DNA of 64,000 nucleotides from Paraspadella gotoi. Taxonomy: Eukaryota; Chaetognatha. The position numbers and the translations under genes are program-made. The stretch spans positions 22,324,709 to 22,388,708 of the forward strand of contig CM119264.1 in NCBI GenBank assembly GCA_051294375.1, given 5' to 3'. Numbering within the stretch: position 1 is the first letter of the stretch; each line of letters opens with the position of its first letter. This document shows positions 37,601-49,689 of this stretch, piece by piece. The notes under the pieces were generated by a model. The model saw only the letters and a program-made list of their open reading frames with translations. It was not told the origin of the DNA and ran no database searches.

Positions 37601-40600
37601 TTTTTTGAGAAAAAATGTTGAATCCGCTCTCGAAAAAAAAACAACAAAAAAACAAAAAAAGAAACTAGAAAATCCAAATAAAAAAACAGTAGAGAGAATA
37701 CGAATATCTTTTTGACGAATAAAATCGGGTGGAGGAAAAGCTATTTCTCGAGAGACAGGTCGCGTGTTTGGACCCAAATTGACGTAATATCTGTCATTGT
37801 TTCTTTCATACGCAATAAAAGAAGAAGGGAGCGAAAAAAAGGGAGTGATAGGGAGACAGATAAAAAGTTGACCTAAAAATAAAGTTCTATGTGGGATTTC
37901 TATGAGAGGAGGAAGAGCGCGGGGGCGGAAGAGAAGCCAAGTTCCGGACGAGGAATCACGTGGTTAAAATCGGAATCGAAAATTAATAAAGAATCTTAAG
38001 ACTTTTAAAGGTTAAAGAGGAAAGAGCGACCTTAAATATGAAAATAAATAATTATTTTAAAAGATATAAGCGGAGTATCGTAAATTTTTAACCTTATTTA
38101 AAAATTAAGTCTGCGTGTACGTCAAAACAATAAATGTATTATTTACCATTGTATAATTTGTACCATTTCCTTAAAATTTTGAATCTAAAAATATCTATTG
38201 ACAAATATTTTATCATAGAATTTGCCGCAATATATATATAATTTACTATTAAAAACAAGTTGTGTAAAGTACTGCAATCGAATTAAACCAATAAAGTCAA
38301 TTATCGAAGTAAAATATCGGATTGGGCGAAAGACTTTAGATTTAACCAATGAAAACCGACGATTTTAAGTCGTGTTTTGTTGTAGTGAGTAGAGGGTTAT
38401 TTAAAAACCGTTTTAAGAGTAATGAGAAACGTCATTGTGGTTGTGGGAACATTTTTTTTATTTCCAAAAACCTTATCTCCCAGTAACCCTAACTTGTCCG
38501 CGATTACGATAAAATTTAACACCAATCGAAGGGCCAATTTTGTCAGTGATAAATCAGGATTGAAATCGGAAGATCTATTGCGTCATTATCTCTTTCTCAC
38601 TTTCTTTTTATATGTGGCCTGGGACTTTGATACGTTGTAAAATGATAATTGCTTTGATATTTTAAAACTAGTTACATTTAAAGCAGCTGAACTACTTCAT
38701 TTATTAAATATTCTATATCCTTATTGCTAAAAGTACGTAATGTTATGCTCTTTTGTCTAAAAAACTGCCTCCATTTTTCGTCAGATGTCCTCATGCCCAA
38801 CAACTATGTCTTTTATTTATGAAATTGGTACTTAGTCTCTGAATGCAAACGAAAGATTTTTGCCTTCCTTAAAATTATTCCCACATAGGTTGGGATTATT
38901 TCCTTGCAGTACATACCATTAATGAAGAAAGATAGAGAGGCAAGTTAACGGCGAGATCGGTAAAAACTCACCGTGGTCGCCAATCTGGCCAACATGGGCA
39001 CGACTCCGTGATCGGTGATGACGGCGAGATTCTCCTCGTCTTTGGCGATGTTGGCGATGGCGGCGCAAACGGACGCCAGCACCTAACGGAATATAATTCA
39101 ATAATCTCGATTTGATTATATTAGTAGAACCTCCGGTCAAATCACCTCCTTGTCATCCGACTTGAGCAAAGAGACGATGAGCTCGAGGCCGCCGACGAAG
39201 GACCTCACCATTTCGCCCGCCTCCTTGGCGTTCTCTATGCAGGGGCAGATGGCCCAAGCCGCACTGGCCTGAACCTCGGGGTTCTGGGGAGGGAAGAGGG
39301 CGAATGTATATTAAAATCGCATGCATAAAAAAACTATTTTATAGACTAAACTGTTGAGGCGACTTAACACGCCTCATTTATAATAACTTTCCTTCATCTC
39401 TAATTCGAACCAATCGGTCACCCCGGTCACTTTTACCTCGCTTTGGCAATGACCTTAGACTTGACTGGACACAACGTGACCTTACGGTCTCCTCGGTCCT
39501 ATCGATGATTCCACTCGGGTCTAAGTTTATTGCCAAAGCGAGGGCAAAGTGAGCGAATTAGGGATGAAGGAAAGTTAATGTAACTAAACTAAATTAAATC
39601 TTCTCCACCTGATTCTTAAGCAGCGACCAGAGAAGCCTGACCCCGTCGAGCCTGTCGATGATTGCCATGTTCTCCACATCGCGTGCGCACTCCCCAACCG
39701 CCTTCGTCACGTTCACCAAAAGGCTCTGTGGGAGAAATTAAATGTCGCGCCGTTGTCAAAGCAGCTGTCAAACTCGAGATCCTCACCCACGCCAAACTCG
39801 CTCCGTTGAACTTACCTGATTCGTCCCCGTAAGCAGCTGCACGAGGGGAGGGATTCCGCCACAGCCCCGAATGGCGGTGCGATTGGCGGGCTCCTTGGCG
39901 CACTCGCTGAGGGCGCCGACCACGTTGATCAAAACCTGTCGAATCGATCGATCGATCAATTAATTTTAATTCTTCTGATACTGACCACTCTTACCAACCA
40001 CTCAATAACAGCAGCGTCCTCACCTCCTCCGGTTGCTTCTGCAGCAGCCCGACCAGACCCTCGATGGCGCGCAACTCCCGGAACCGCTTGACGTTGCCCG
40101 GCGTGATGGCGCATTTCCATATGGCGCCGGTGGCGGCGGAAAGGAGCTCCTTGTTGTGCGTCTTGCGGAGGAGGTTGACGAGGGGATCGAGGCCGTTGTA
40201 GAGGCGCACCAAGTCGCGGGTCTCCGCCTCCACGGCGCACTGAAGGACGTGACGGGGGGGGGGTTGGCAAAGAGATGATGGAGGCGATTAGGGGGAATTG
40301 ATTGATTATTTTTTGGGTTAGGGTTAGGGGATAAAACAGAAAGAGGTAAGCTGAGTGTACACAGTACACAGTACACAATGTACAGGAAATGAGAGTTCAG
40401 AATATTTCATTTGGTTTTTTTTAAAACAAGTATTATAATTGATTGTTTAAAAATATAGACGATCCGACATTTACATTGCCATCACTCTCTCAAAAACGAC
40501 GATATTTTCAAAATCTCATACAAATAATCATGCATTGTTTTAAACCATTCGTCATCCTAGAAAATCCTTACCTTAAAAATGGCGGAGGCGCAGTGCATCT

Positions 40601-41747
40601 GCAGCGTCTCGTTCTGCGACTGAAGTCCGCGAACGAGATCCACAATCATCCCTTCAGTGCGGATGGCGAGACGGTAAGACTGCTCCGTCGCGCACTCTTG
40701 CAGAGTACCGACCACCTGGAATGTTTTTAAGAAGAAGATAAAACAAAATCCTTCAAAGTATTTTAAATTTTTAGTTTACCGGAATGAGCATGTTTTCGAA
40801 ATTTGACTTTAACAGTTTGGCCAGCAACGGAATGGCGCCGGCTTTTCGCATAGCGTGCTTGTTCTTCGTGCTTTTGGAGCAACTCCACAGAGCCAGGGCG
40901 CCGCATCGAGCAACCTCGTTTGCCTGAAAGACATTTATTATTGACTGATTGATTGATTGAGAGACTGATTTATTCAGAGACTTATTAATTTTAATAATTG
41001 ATTGATTGATTTCCTATCCTTTCTTAACCTTAATCGACTCCTCCCCTGCGCTCAAATTCCCTCCGCCGTGCGAAGTCGCGTCCAGCAGATAAACCAACTT
41101 CCTAATTCCGCCGAATTGACGAACGGTTCGACGGGCGCGTCGGAATTTGGCCACGTTGGCTATCGTCTCCGCCGCCAGGCACTTCAGCTCCTTGTTGGGA
41201 TCCTTCAAGATCTTCACCATCGTTTGGAGGCCGCCGAGATCGGCGATGGCCTTTCTGTTACACGAGGAGAGAAGATGGTTTCTCGGTTGTAGCATTTTGG
41301 TGATTGTGATTTGTGAAAAACAGAGAGATGTACGTCATTCTTGTCCTTCCTCTACAGTCAACTAGTTTCCGAACAATACATTGACCTACAGACAAACAGA
41401 CAGACAGACAGTCAGATATCCCTACCGAATGGCGATGTTGGAACTGATCTCCTTGAGGATCTTCAACGCCCCGATCTTACACTTGATCTCCTCTGTCTCC
41501 AAGAGGTTGATCAGCACCTCCAATCCGCCGACGTCGCGGACAGCGAGTTGGCAGGTCTCTTGGGAGAGGTTGAAATCACGCATTGCGCAGAGGGCGATAA
41601 TGGTCGCCGTTTGATTCCCGCCCTGTGGGGGAAAATATTAATGAACTACATCAGCTTTTAAAAGGGTATTATGTATTGTATTGTATTGTATTCCGAAAAA
41701 ACAACTGTAAACAAATTTAGGCTTGAGAATCTCCATGCATACCGCAA

Positions 41748-41833
<86 letters not shown>

Positions 41834-42396
41834 CACCACACAGACCTTTAGGTATTTGACCAGCTTTTGGATTTGCCAATATTCCGAGGGAAGGTCGGCC
41901 TGCGCCTCGGGCCTTCCTCCCCCCTCCTCCTCTTCCTCTGACTCGGTGGATGATTCGCTGAAGTCTTCTTCGATGGAGGATCGGGCAGCCGTGCCCGCCG
42001 TGCCCGGCCGCTTTACCTGCGTGAATCGGGGGGGCGAGGAGATGTAGAGGGAGAGGCATGCGGCATGACAAAGTGGTCAAGTGGTCTTGTGAGGAATCCA
42101 AGATTACCTTCACTTTTCTCTTTTCTTTCTCTTCTCTCGTCGAGGCTTTAGTATCGGATTTGATGTCGCTGTGGGGAGTAAAACGAGAGAGAAGTATTAC
42201 GTCTTAACTTTTATTTTAATACGTGAAAGACAATGTAAAAGTTACAGTTTGATTATTTTAAAATAAAGGGTCAGAATCTCAGCGCTTTCATTTACACTCA
42301 CGCGTCTTTGTTGGAATCGAGTTCGAGAGCGTCCCATTTCAAAATGGGCGAATGCATTTTCGCCTTCCCTCCTTTCTTCTTTTTTTTATCCGCCAT
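34650..42396 (-). CDS. ODAD2: ODAD2/ARMC4, armadillo-repeat part (14 exons)
   Basis: Outer dynein arm docking complex subunit of motile cilia and flagella. Minus-strand exons: 42302-42396, 42108-42168, 41846-42016, 41426-41622, 41029-41254, 40780-40923, 40572-40715, 40024-40239, 39816-39935, 39609-39725, 39146-39283, 38972-39082, 35037-35258, 34650-34763 (stop 34650-34652). All phases agree and give 691 residues if the ATG at 42396 is used; human ODAD2 has 1,044. Diagnostic stretches match remembered human sequence: [43 protein letters not shown] and [20 protein letters not shown]. The acidic [10 protein letters not shown] segment before the repeats is also shared. The human-like N-terminal exons lie upstream (44293-46279 and 49690-50961), so ATG 42396 may be internal. 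The 35259-38971 intron contains the TPMT-like gene. A minus-strand AATAAA lies near 34378. Confidence 0.92.
35946..37157 (-). CDS. TPMT: Thiopurine S-methyltransferase-like protein nested in an ODAD2 intron
   Basis: SAM-dependent methyltransferase of the TPMT family. Minus-strand exons 36652-37157, 36201-36494, 35946-36087 (stop 35946-35948), phases consistent, 313 residues against 245 in human TPMT. Family landmarks are [20 protein letters not shown] near the N-terminus, the SAM-binding [38 protein letters not shown] (human has IWDRGALVAINPGDRKCY), and the closing [12 protein letters not shown]. The extra length is a Ser/Glu/Asp-rich insertion of about 70 residues between the N-terminal helix and the Rossmann core (roughly residues 55-125), probably disordered. 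The gene lies entirely inside an ODAD2 intron on the same strand, so it must have its own promoter, probably 37158-37260. Substrate is unknown. Confidence 0.9.
37310..37319. other. Assembly gap (10 N) with duplicated flanks
   Basis: The left flank (TTTCTGGTCGATATTTATCC...AAAAATAATT) is repeated almost exactly on the right, so the gap is probably an unmerged contig overlap rather than missing DNA. Confidence 0.9.
37330..38960. other. ODAD2 intron upstream of the nested TPMT-like gene
   Basis: AT-rich, with long T and A runs at 37570-37610 and 37636-37665. No exon recognised; the 72-codon frame at 38422-38640 has no support. Confidence 0.5.
39386..39575. mobile_element. 190-bp MITE with TA target duplication
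   Basis: Inverted terminal repeats start ACTTTCCTTCATC and extend about 75 bp imperfectly, including CGCTTTGGCAAT and CTTAGAC on both arms. It is flanked by TA on each side (39384-39385, 39576-39577), as for Tc1/mariner-related MITEs. It lies in the ODAD2 intron between 39283 and 39609. Confidence 0.75.
41753..41830. repeat. (TC)n microsatellite
   Basis: Uninterrupted CT tract ending 15 bp from the ODAD2 exon at 41846. It serves as no splice polypyrimidine tract on the minus strand. Confidence 0.95.
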
Positions 42397-42424
42397 TTTG
42401 TTTTTTTGGGGGAGTAGCGAAAAT

Positions 42425-42569
<145 letters not shown>

Positions 42570-42619
42570 CAATGGGAGAGAGAAACTAATGTAAATCGTT
42601 GTTTACTCGTCTCGTTTAC

Positions 42620-43799
42620 CTCTCATCGTCTTCGTCTTCTCCTTCTCCGAAGATCGTCACGCGTTTCGATCGACCTTTTTTGAGAAATCACGGTGCAAAA
42701 TGGAAATAAAAGTCACGTGTTCTAGGTAATATTTACAAAATGCATACAAAATTTAAGTACTTTATACGAGATATTATGTTCACTATAAAGTCAACTTCAC
42801 CAACTCTGACCAACTCCGACCTCTTTCCCGGACATCCGACTCCTCTTCCTCCGACTCTTCCTCGCTAGATTCTGATTTCTCCGAATCCTCGTTCAGCCAC
42901 GACTTGATTTCTTCGTCCAAATTTTTCGACTTTTTTTGACTCATCGTTATGTTTCTGTCTTCGACGTCTTTTCGGTCATCTTGATAATGGAATTAAGGCC
43001 GCAACATTGTGTTTTTATTTGATCTTTTAACTCAAATATTCTGGATGTGAACTTACTCTTTTTCCTTCGGCTCATCATGCTAGCACAGACTTTTAGTTTC
43101 ACAGTCAATTTTTCACAGATTCACCGCTTCACCTATCGACGGCATTTTACCGCCTTCCATCGTTTCACCTCTCTTTGGTTTCTTTGTGTTCACCGTCAAT
43201 TTCTTCACATTGCTTTCCATCAACTGTTCGAGGTAGTCGTCCAAAGCGTCATACGTCTCGTCGTCGTCGTAGTCGGTCTCTACGTCGTCAACTTCGTCAA
43301 CTTCGTCGCCCATGTTTCCCCACGAGGAATTCCTCCGACTCATCGATCGATTATCCTCGTCGCCTTCGTCCTCTTCATCGGCCTCATCGATCCTCGTCTT
43401 GGATTCGATAGACGATACGCTGACCGAGTCCCTCGGCCCGTCCTTCCCCGGGGTCGCGGAGCGCCTCCATTTCTCTCCCTCCGGTGGGCCCCTCGACGTC
43501 GCCTTGGAACCGCTCGTCAACCTGCGCCCGAGCGGACTCTCTCTTGAAGGAACCGAGGTCGAAGGTTTCTTCGAAAAATCCGGGGATCGGGAAGAAGTTC
43601 GTCGCTTTTCGCCTTTGGTTCGCCGTTCCTTCGTCGCGGATTTCCTCGACGATTTCGTCGCCGATTTCCGCGACGACTTTTTGCGAGATTTGGACCAAGA
43701 CTTGTTTTCCGATTTCGTCGCTGATTTCGAGATTGACGAAAAATCGCCGCTCAATGTCCCAGTTTTATTCACGTTCGCTGAACAACAAGATTGGATCAT
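42620..43799 (-). CDS. Candidate low-complexity exons of ODAD2 (or a separate gene)
   Basis: Frame-compatible minus-strand exons: 43133-43799, 43057-43089, 42821-42979, 42620-42674. The last ends in phase 2 and can join ODAD2 exon 42108-42168 in frame, skipping 42302-42396. The first is Ser/Lys-rich then acidic (KSSRKSATKSSRKSATK, DEVDEVDDVETDYDDDETY). The third contains LDEEIKSWLNEDSEKSE and an acidic run. The composition suits the disordered linker before the armadillo repeats, but similarity to ODAD2 itself is not evident. The start of the first exon is uncertain: 43799 is an ATG but also follows a CTCAG acceptor. Confidence 0.4.
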
Positions 43800-43839
43800 C
43801 TGAGATTAAATGAAATGTTGTAGTGATGTGGTAGTGACC

Positions 43840-44045
43840 CGTTGGATACGACTGTTCCTTCCATCAGCGCCGTAATAGCGCTCTGTGCTAACGCTTCATC
43901 TCCGAACCCGGGAGGGTTCTAGCCCTGGTAGGAACAGTCCTTGCTAAAAGAGTAAAACCACCGGTAGCTAGCCTACCGCTGGATCCAAAGTTCTGGATAG
44001 CGAGGCAACTTTCGGAAAAATCTCCCAGAAGCACTGGGCACACTC
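43840..44045 (+). repeat. tRNA-like sequence, possible SINE
   Basis: CTGTTCC at 43852-43858 pairs with GGAACAG at 43931-43937, enclosing a GC-rich 72-bp core with GGAGGGTTCTAGCCC (B-box-like). It is too irregular for a functional tRNA; the flanking 3' part may be a SINE tail. Confidence 0.35.
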
Positions 44046-44266
44046 TCTCTTCTCTCTCTCTTCACTCTCTCTCCTCTCGGTCACTTCAATGTCTGTGACT
44101 GTGACTGTAAGGGAAAAGTCGTTGGTGACGTTCGAAATATTTATCGTCTGTGTGAGGAAATCAAATGACCACGGACCATTGAGATCAGATTATTTGTAGA
44201 CAAAAACCTGTCGTCAACCAAACTGTTTTTCCAAGCTAAAGTTAAACGAACGAACGAACGAACGAA

Positions 44267-44292
44267 CNNNNNNNNNNNNNNNNNNNNNNNNN
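44267..44292. other. Assembly gap (26 N) next to (GAAC)n
   Basis: Run of N following a GAAC tetranucleotide run. It truncates the ODAD2 exon ending at 44293. Confidence 0.95.
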
Positions 44293-46279
44293 GGACCTTC
44301 AGAAGTCGTGTCATCGTCTGAGGTCTCTTCGCGCCTCCGCCTCTCCTCCTCGGAGATCTCCGTCAAATCTTCGCGCCAAAACTTTTCAAACAATGGGTTC
44401 GAAGCAATTTAGATATTTCAATTAATTCAAAATTTAACATTCCTAACCAAGGTCAATTCAACATCTACCCCACCGTACAAAAAAAAGTTTTACTTGGATT
44501 AGAAAACGGAGAATACTCCGAAGATGCGAGGGTGAACTCATCCCGAGAGCTTTGCTTCGAGCTTCAAAAAAAAAAGGAAATATTTTTGTTTAATTTTATT
44601 ATTTTATTTATTTTATTATTGAACAGTTCGATCATTTGGGCGGAAAGACCTGGAAACAGAAGATTGACTCGGCCGATTCCAGTTCATCTCGAAAGCAAAC
44701 GGTTAGATTATTCTTTTATTTTTTAAATAACGAGTCAAACTTTTGTTTTGAATTTGTAGCTTGGTTTGGATTCTCTTTTTTTTTCTTCAGCGCTAAGAGA
44801 ATTTTTTTCAGTTTAACTTTATAACAAAAAATAAATCCGATTTTTTTTTACACATTTATTAATTTAAAATCACGTGACTCTTATACCGTAATTTGACCTT
44901 TTTATCCTATCGACCATTCAAACATTTTACCTTTTCTGGGTGTGTATCTCGTTTTGTCGTTTCCATCTGTAAAGTTTGAAAATTGTACATATTATATTTT
45001 ACAATATTCATCAAATTAAAAGGCGAACGACTAAGACTCAAACGACCCACTTCTGGCGAGGCTTCGCGCGCCTCTGGAGTCCTTCGCTTTTTCGGCGAGT
45101 CCTTGATTTAGGCGAGTCTCTTCCGGCGGCCGAGTCGGCCGAGTCGGCCGAGTCGGCAGAATCGGCCGAGTCCCGATCGCCCGGTCGCTCGACATCTACA
45201 TGAGCGTCGTCGCGGGCGTCGTCGGCCTCTTGGGAATCCTCCGTCTCTTCTCCCGTCTCTGTTTATTTATTTCCTTTTTTTTAAAATTTATTAATCTTTA
45301 AATATATTAGATTTATTGATTGTCTATTTTACGTCGTCGGTCGTCTCCGCTCTTTTCATCAAGCGATCGTCGGCGTCTTCGACGGCGCGTTGCAACCCTT
45401 CCCTCGGTCATCGAACGAAGGGCGAGACGTCCCCCCACTATCTTGTCGACGGCGTCCGGGTTCGCCTCTAGCGCCTGCTTCAGTTCGTGACGAGCCTTTC
45501 CGCCGCCGCCTGACGTTTGAAAGTCCGTACAATAAACTCGTGAGTTACAATTACTTGTTTACGACTGGGGACAAAAAAATACAAACACAAAACAAAAACA
45601 AAAGGAAAACTAAAATGTTTAGACTTTAGTAAAGTTCTTACCATATGATTAAAAGGTTTAAAAAGTAGTTAATCGTTATACTAAAAAGTACATACAGTCA
45701 ATTTGTCATGGTCATTGTCATTGTCATTGTGATTCGACCTTCATCGCGCTGTCAAGTTCCGCGCAGGACGAGATCGTGAGGACTCCTCCTCCATCCGGGT
45801 CAGCCTCGTATCCGCCTTCGACGCTCGACGCGTCCAGAGCTGTCGACCACTTCAAGGCTGGGCGAAGGGACCTCGGGACGAAACGTGGTTAACAACTTAA
45901 CAGGTTATTAATATTATTTCTAATCTATGAATTACGAAATTACGATTAATATATTTTTTAAGTTAACATAAATTTGTTGATTGATTTAGCTATTTATGAA
46001 TGGATTGATTATTTAATTGATCTGATTTTGGACTCGAACATTTTGGACATGGAAGAACCTATACAGAGATTCATAAAATAGTAACACAGATACACAAATG
46101 GACAAAAAAAAGGACACCAAAATGGGACTCACATCTTTAACTTTATCATTTCCTCCCAGATCCCTCGCCGCATTCGAGAATTTCTGTTAAGAGGCGATCG
46201 TTTTCGTCGTTATCTTTAATGAAAGTTTTCCGTCTGTCGACTCCCACTCTATCCCCTTCGGTCAAACGGTCTGTCCCAT
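44293..46279 (-). pseudogene. ODAD2: ODAD2 5' exons, copy 1 (frameshifted in this assembly)
   Basis: Exons on the minus strand: 46133-46279 (start codon exon), 45739-45857, 45333-45509, about 44998-45258, and 44293-44381 (FWREDLTEISEEE), cut by the gap. Compared with copy 2, exon 1 carries several single-base insertions (ATG is followed by a stop within six codons) and exon 2 lacks one base. The third exon has LEANPDAVDKIV, matching human ODAD2 EANRDPIVKIL. The indels are of the base-doubling or base-loss type expected from noisy reads, so the gene is probably intact in the animal. Confidence 0.7.
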
Positions 46280-48541
46280 TTTGCTAGAATTTTTAATAAC
46301 TGTCCTTGTTTTGTTTTTTTTTTATGTTTTTTTATGTAAGAACAACTTTAGTTTCGTTCTATGACTGGATTTTGTATTTCGGTTGCCACGGAGAGGCCGA
46401 CCCTAGAGACGGTCGCAGTCTTTTCGATCTGTCTCAGCTATTCTTTTGTTGGCTCGCCTGACGTGCGAACCCTGTAGAGGCGCTGACGTCTTTCCTAGCT
46501 TTATTTTTGAAATAAAACAAGAGGTATCGTTGAGGTTCTTTCGTCAATCGGAATTTAGTAATAAATAAAAAAAAATATTTGTGCTTTCATTTCAAGCGAA
46601 ATTAATTAATCTATAACTGACAATGTTTTTTTTTTACCTTTTTCTAGAGAAACTTTTTTAGTAAAGTAAATTATTTTTAACCATTCTTGGAGGTGATTGA
46701 GTTTTCCACCGGGAATTCCAAACTTGCCCGATCGCGTGTCTCTTGACAACTATGTAGTCGTTCTCGAATGATTTAAGACATTATCTTTTTCTGGAAACAA
46801 GGTTAAATTCTAGAATTTGGACGAAATGAGACTTTAAAATTGTATTTAGCATCAATTTACGAACGTCACAAAACATGAATAACCGGGTTCACGGCGAATA
46901 AAGACCGAGGGAAAAGGCGGCGGGGAATACCAAGGTGAGTTTTAACATCTGCCGTAAGTAGTTACAACACCTACTTTTGGTCTGTTTATTTGATTAGCTC
47001 TGTTTAGACAGTGCATGCAAAGATAACCTATTTCTCTCACATTGTCTCCTCACAAGTATCACCCTTATCCCTCGTTATTCGTCAACGCTCCCAAATCGGT
47101 TTCTGTAATGCTTGACTTTGTTGGTCTTGTGACCTTCGATGATGGAGAACCTTTCACATATTTCTCGCGATGTTCACATTTTCACGTGACCTCGTCTTCG
47201 TTTGCATAATTAACCGTCGGAAATTGTCCGCAAGAGGTCGTCGATGAGGAATTAGGCAACGAGATTCCGTCTGCGGGTGTGGACGGGCTTTGTTTTCCAC
47301 TGTCTTTTACGTACAGTTTGTTTTTTACATTTTTTTTAATTATTTTTTAAATAGTTTTTATTCTGTTCTGATAGCATAACTATACAGTAAACAATGACGA
47401 TCAAACGTTTTCTTGAACGGACATCACAAGAATCTCTGAAAGTCCGCGTATTGCCCGACTCCCTCGCCCAATCAGCGCCGAACCCGGGCCGCCTCGTTAA
47501 AAGCCGGAATTTCGCGTTCTTTCGCGTCTCCGTTCCCATGGCGATCTTGCTTCGCCCCCGCCTCGTTATTTCGATCTCCCCCTCGTCCCTGAGAATTCTC
47601 GTTAAAAGCCGAATCTCGTCCCCCTCACATCCGAAGCGTCTTCGTTAAAAGCCGACGCCCGCGAATTCTCTCGGGACATCGAAAAAGTAATTTTCTTCGA
47701 TCGATGAGATAAGAGGCAGTCGGTCGCCTTCTGGCCTCTCCCCTTATCCCCTCCCTTTCGCCTGCCACCCACGGTTCTCCCTCGCCCACCCGCGCCCGCC
47801 CGCCCGGCGCCATTATGAAAGTTTTATGAGGTCCGCCGGAATAATAGAGGCTGGGTCGTCGCTTCAGTTTCATTACGAGGGTTCCTCGGCATATTTCCAA
47901 TTAGAGAGAAGCGTCTTCCCCGAGGCCTTGTTTCCGCCCCCCCTTCCCCCCGACCCCTCCCACGGCCCACTTCCTCGCTTCATCTCCTCGCCGATCGGAA
48001 ATTAATCACTCTTGCTCAACTCCCTCTCTTTGCTTCCGGGGATTCCGTCTATCTTTTTTTTTCTCCTCTCTCTGACTCTTTCTCTATTCGCCTTCGCCTT
48101 GTGACGATGGTTTATATTCTTTTTTCTTCATCAAAAGCTATTTAAACTGATCAAGTGGACTATGGCGATGGAACGAAGGCGTTACCGCTTAAAATTCCAG
48201 TCGCTGGGGATTTGACGCGATCGAGGGCCGGTTATATACCTTTTTTTTCATAGCCACTTTTGACACTCCTTTTTCTAATCAATAAAACGTTTTTTTCGCG
48301 TCAATGTTTCTGGCTTAATTTTTTCGAAGCTCTTTTCCCCAAACGTTTCGCTATCACGCAATAGTCGCAACTCTCTTTATCATTCCATCTACGACCATCT
48401 CAATCTTCTCTACATCTCTACCACCCCGGTTCATATCACAGCCACCCTTCTCCATCACCCCAGCCTTCAACCTCCTCCCCTCTTTTCATATTCCTCGTTC
48501 TTTTGTTCTGCTTATTTCTACGACACAATGGATCACATTTT
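44661..48541. repeat. 3.9-kb duplicated block, copy 1
   Basis: Matches 49328-53297 in the same order and orientation along its whole length, with differences almost all single-base indels. It holds the ODAD2 5' exons, the promoter region and about 2 kb beyond it. Confidence 0.92.
45120..45172. repeat. 9-bp minisatellite inside an ODAD2 exon
   Basis: Repeats of GAGTCGGCC, read on the minus strand as Asp-Ser-Ala triplets; the counterpart is at about 49797-49840 in copy 2. Confidence 0.8.
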
Positions 48542-49310
48542 GTACTCTCTTTCTGATCACACCATTTTTCGAATTGACAAGAGGCTTGCTCGCAGCTGGC
48601 ACAGCATCAATCCGTTAACGACTGCACTGGCGCGCTGTCAAGCAACAATTTCACAGCCTTAGGGCCTTAGCACTCGTCTCAGAAGAGAACCAGCAAGAGA
48701 GGAGGCAGAGAGAGGAGAGAAGAGACGAGAGAGAGACGCACTACACTAAAAGCCTGATCCTAAAGCCCGACCATCATGACTTAACTTACTGCATCATAGG
48801 CAGACAACAGAGGACAGTCGAGAGACGCAGATGCATGATGACCGCTAGCAGAGCCGTGATAGACCGGATGTCGAGAGAGACGCCGAGACCACACTAGACA
48901 GAAAGGATGAGAGCTACATCCGGGAGAGAAGAGAAGAGATCGACTTTGATTCCACGCGTTCCGTCAACACGCATACCAAGCTGGCGACTACGACTCGGGA
49001 TCACGAACAAAGATGGATGACATATCGCACACCACACAATGTCCATGCGAACTCGACGCAACACGAACCTCAGACCCAAAGAGAGAAAGAGACGAGAGAG
49101 AGATGAGAACAAGACGAGTGTAGCAAGAAGAGAAGAAAGAAGACACACGATAGAGAGAGAAGACCAGAAAGAGAGAGAGTAGAAAGAGAGACACCGAGAG
49201 GAGACCGAGGAGACGAGACAGAGATACACAGAGACGATCCAGACTGAAGAGAGAAGCACAGACACGCAGCCCGAGCCCTGATTGCACATCAAGATACATA
49301 ATATTCATGG
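48542..49310. other. Anomalous spacer between the duplicated blocks
   Basis: 770 bp present only once, rich in irregular GAGACGAGAG-type words (48660-49260) unlike clean microsatellites. No gene. It looks like low-quality read sequence or degenerate purine DNA at a false join. Confidence 0.5.
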
Positions 49311-49689
49311 TTCGGTTTCGGAGACAAAGATTGACTCGGCCGATTCCAGTTCATCTCGAAGCAAACGGTTAGATTATTCTTTTATTTTTTAAATAACGAG
49401 TCAAACTTTTGTTTTGAATTTTGTAGCTTGGTTTTGGATTCTCTTTTTTTTCTTCAGCGCTAAGAGAATTTTTTTCAGTTTAACTTTATAACAAAAAATA
49501 AATCCGATTTTTTTTTACACATTTATTAATTTAAAATCACGTGACTCTTATACCGTAATTTGACCTTTTTATCCTATCGACCATTCAAACATTTTACCTT
49601 TTCTGGGTGTGTATCTCGTTTTGTCGTTTCCATCTGTAAAGTTTGAAAATTGTACATATTATATTTTACAATTCATCAAATTAAAAGGC

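Noticed and set aside
43047-43547. 166-codon plus-strand frame and its neighbours at 43312-43803
   Set aside because: Antisense to the better-supported minus-strand Ser/Lys-rich and acidic exon.
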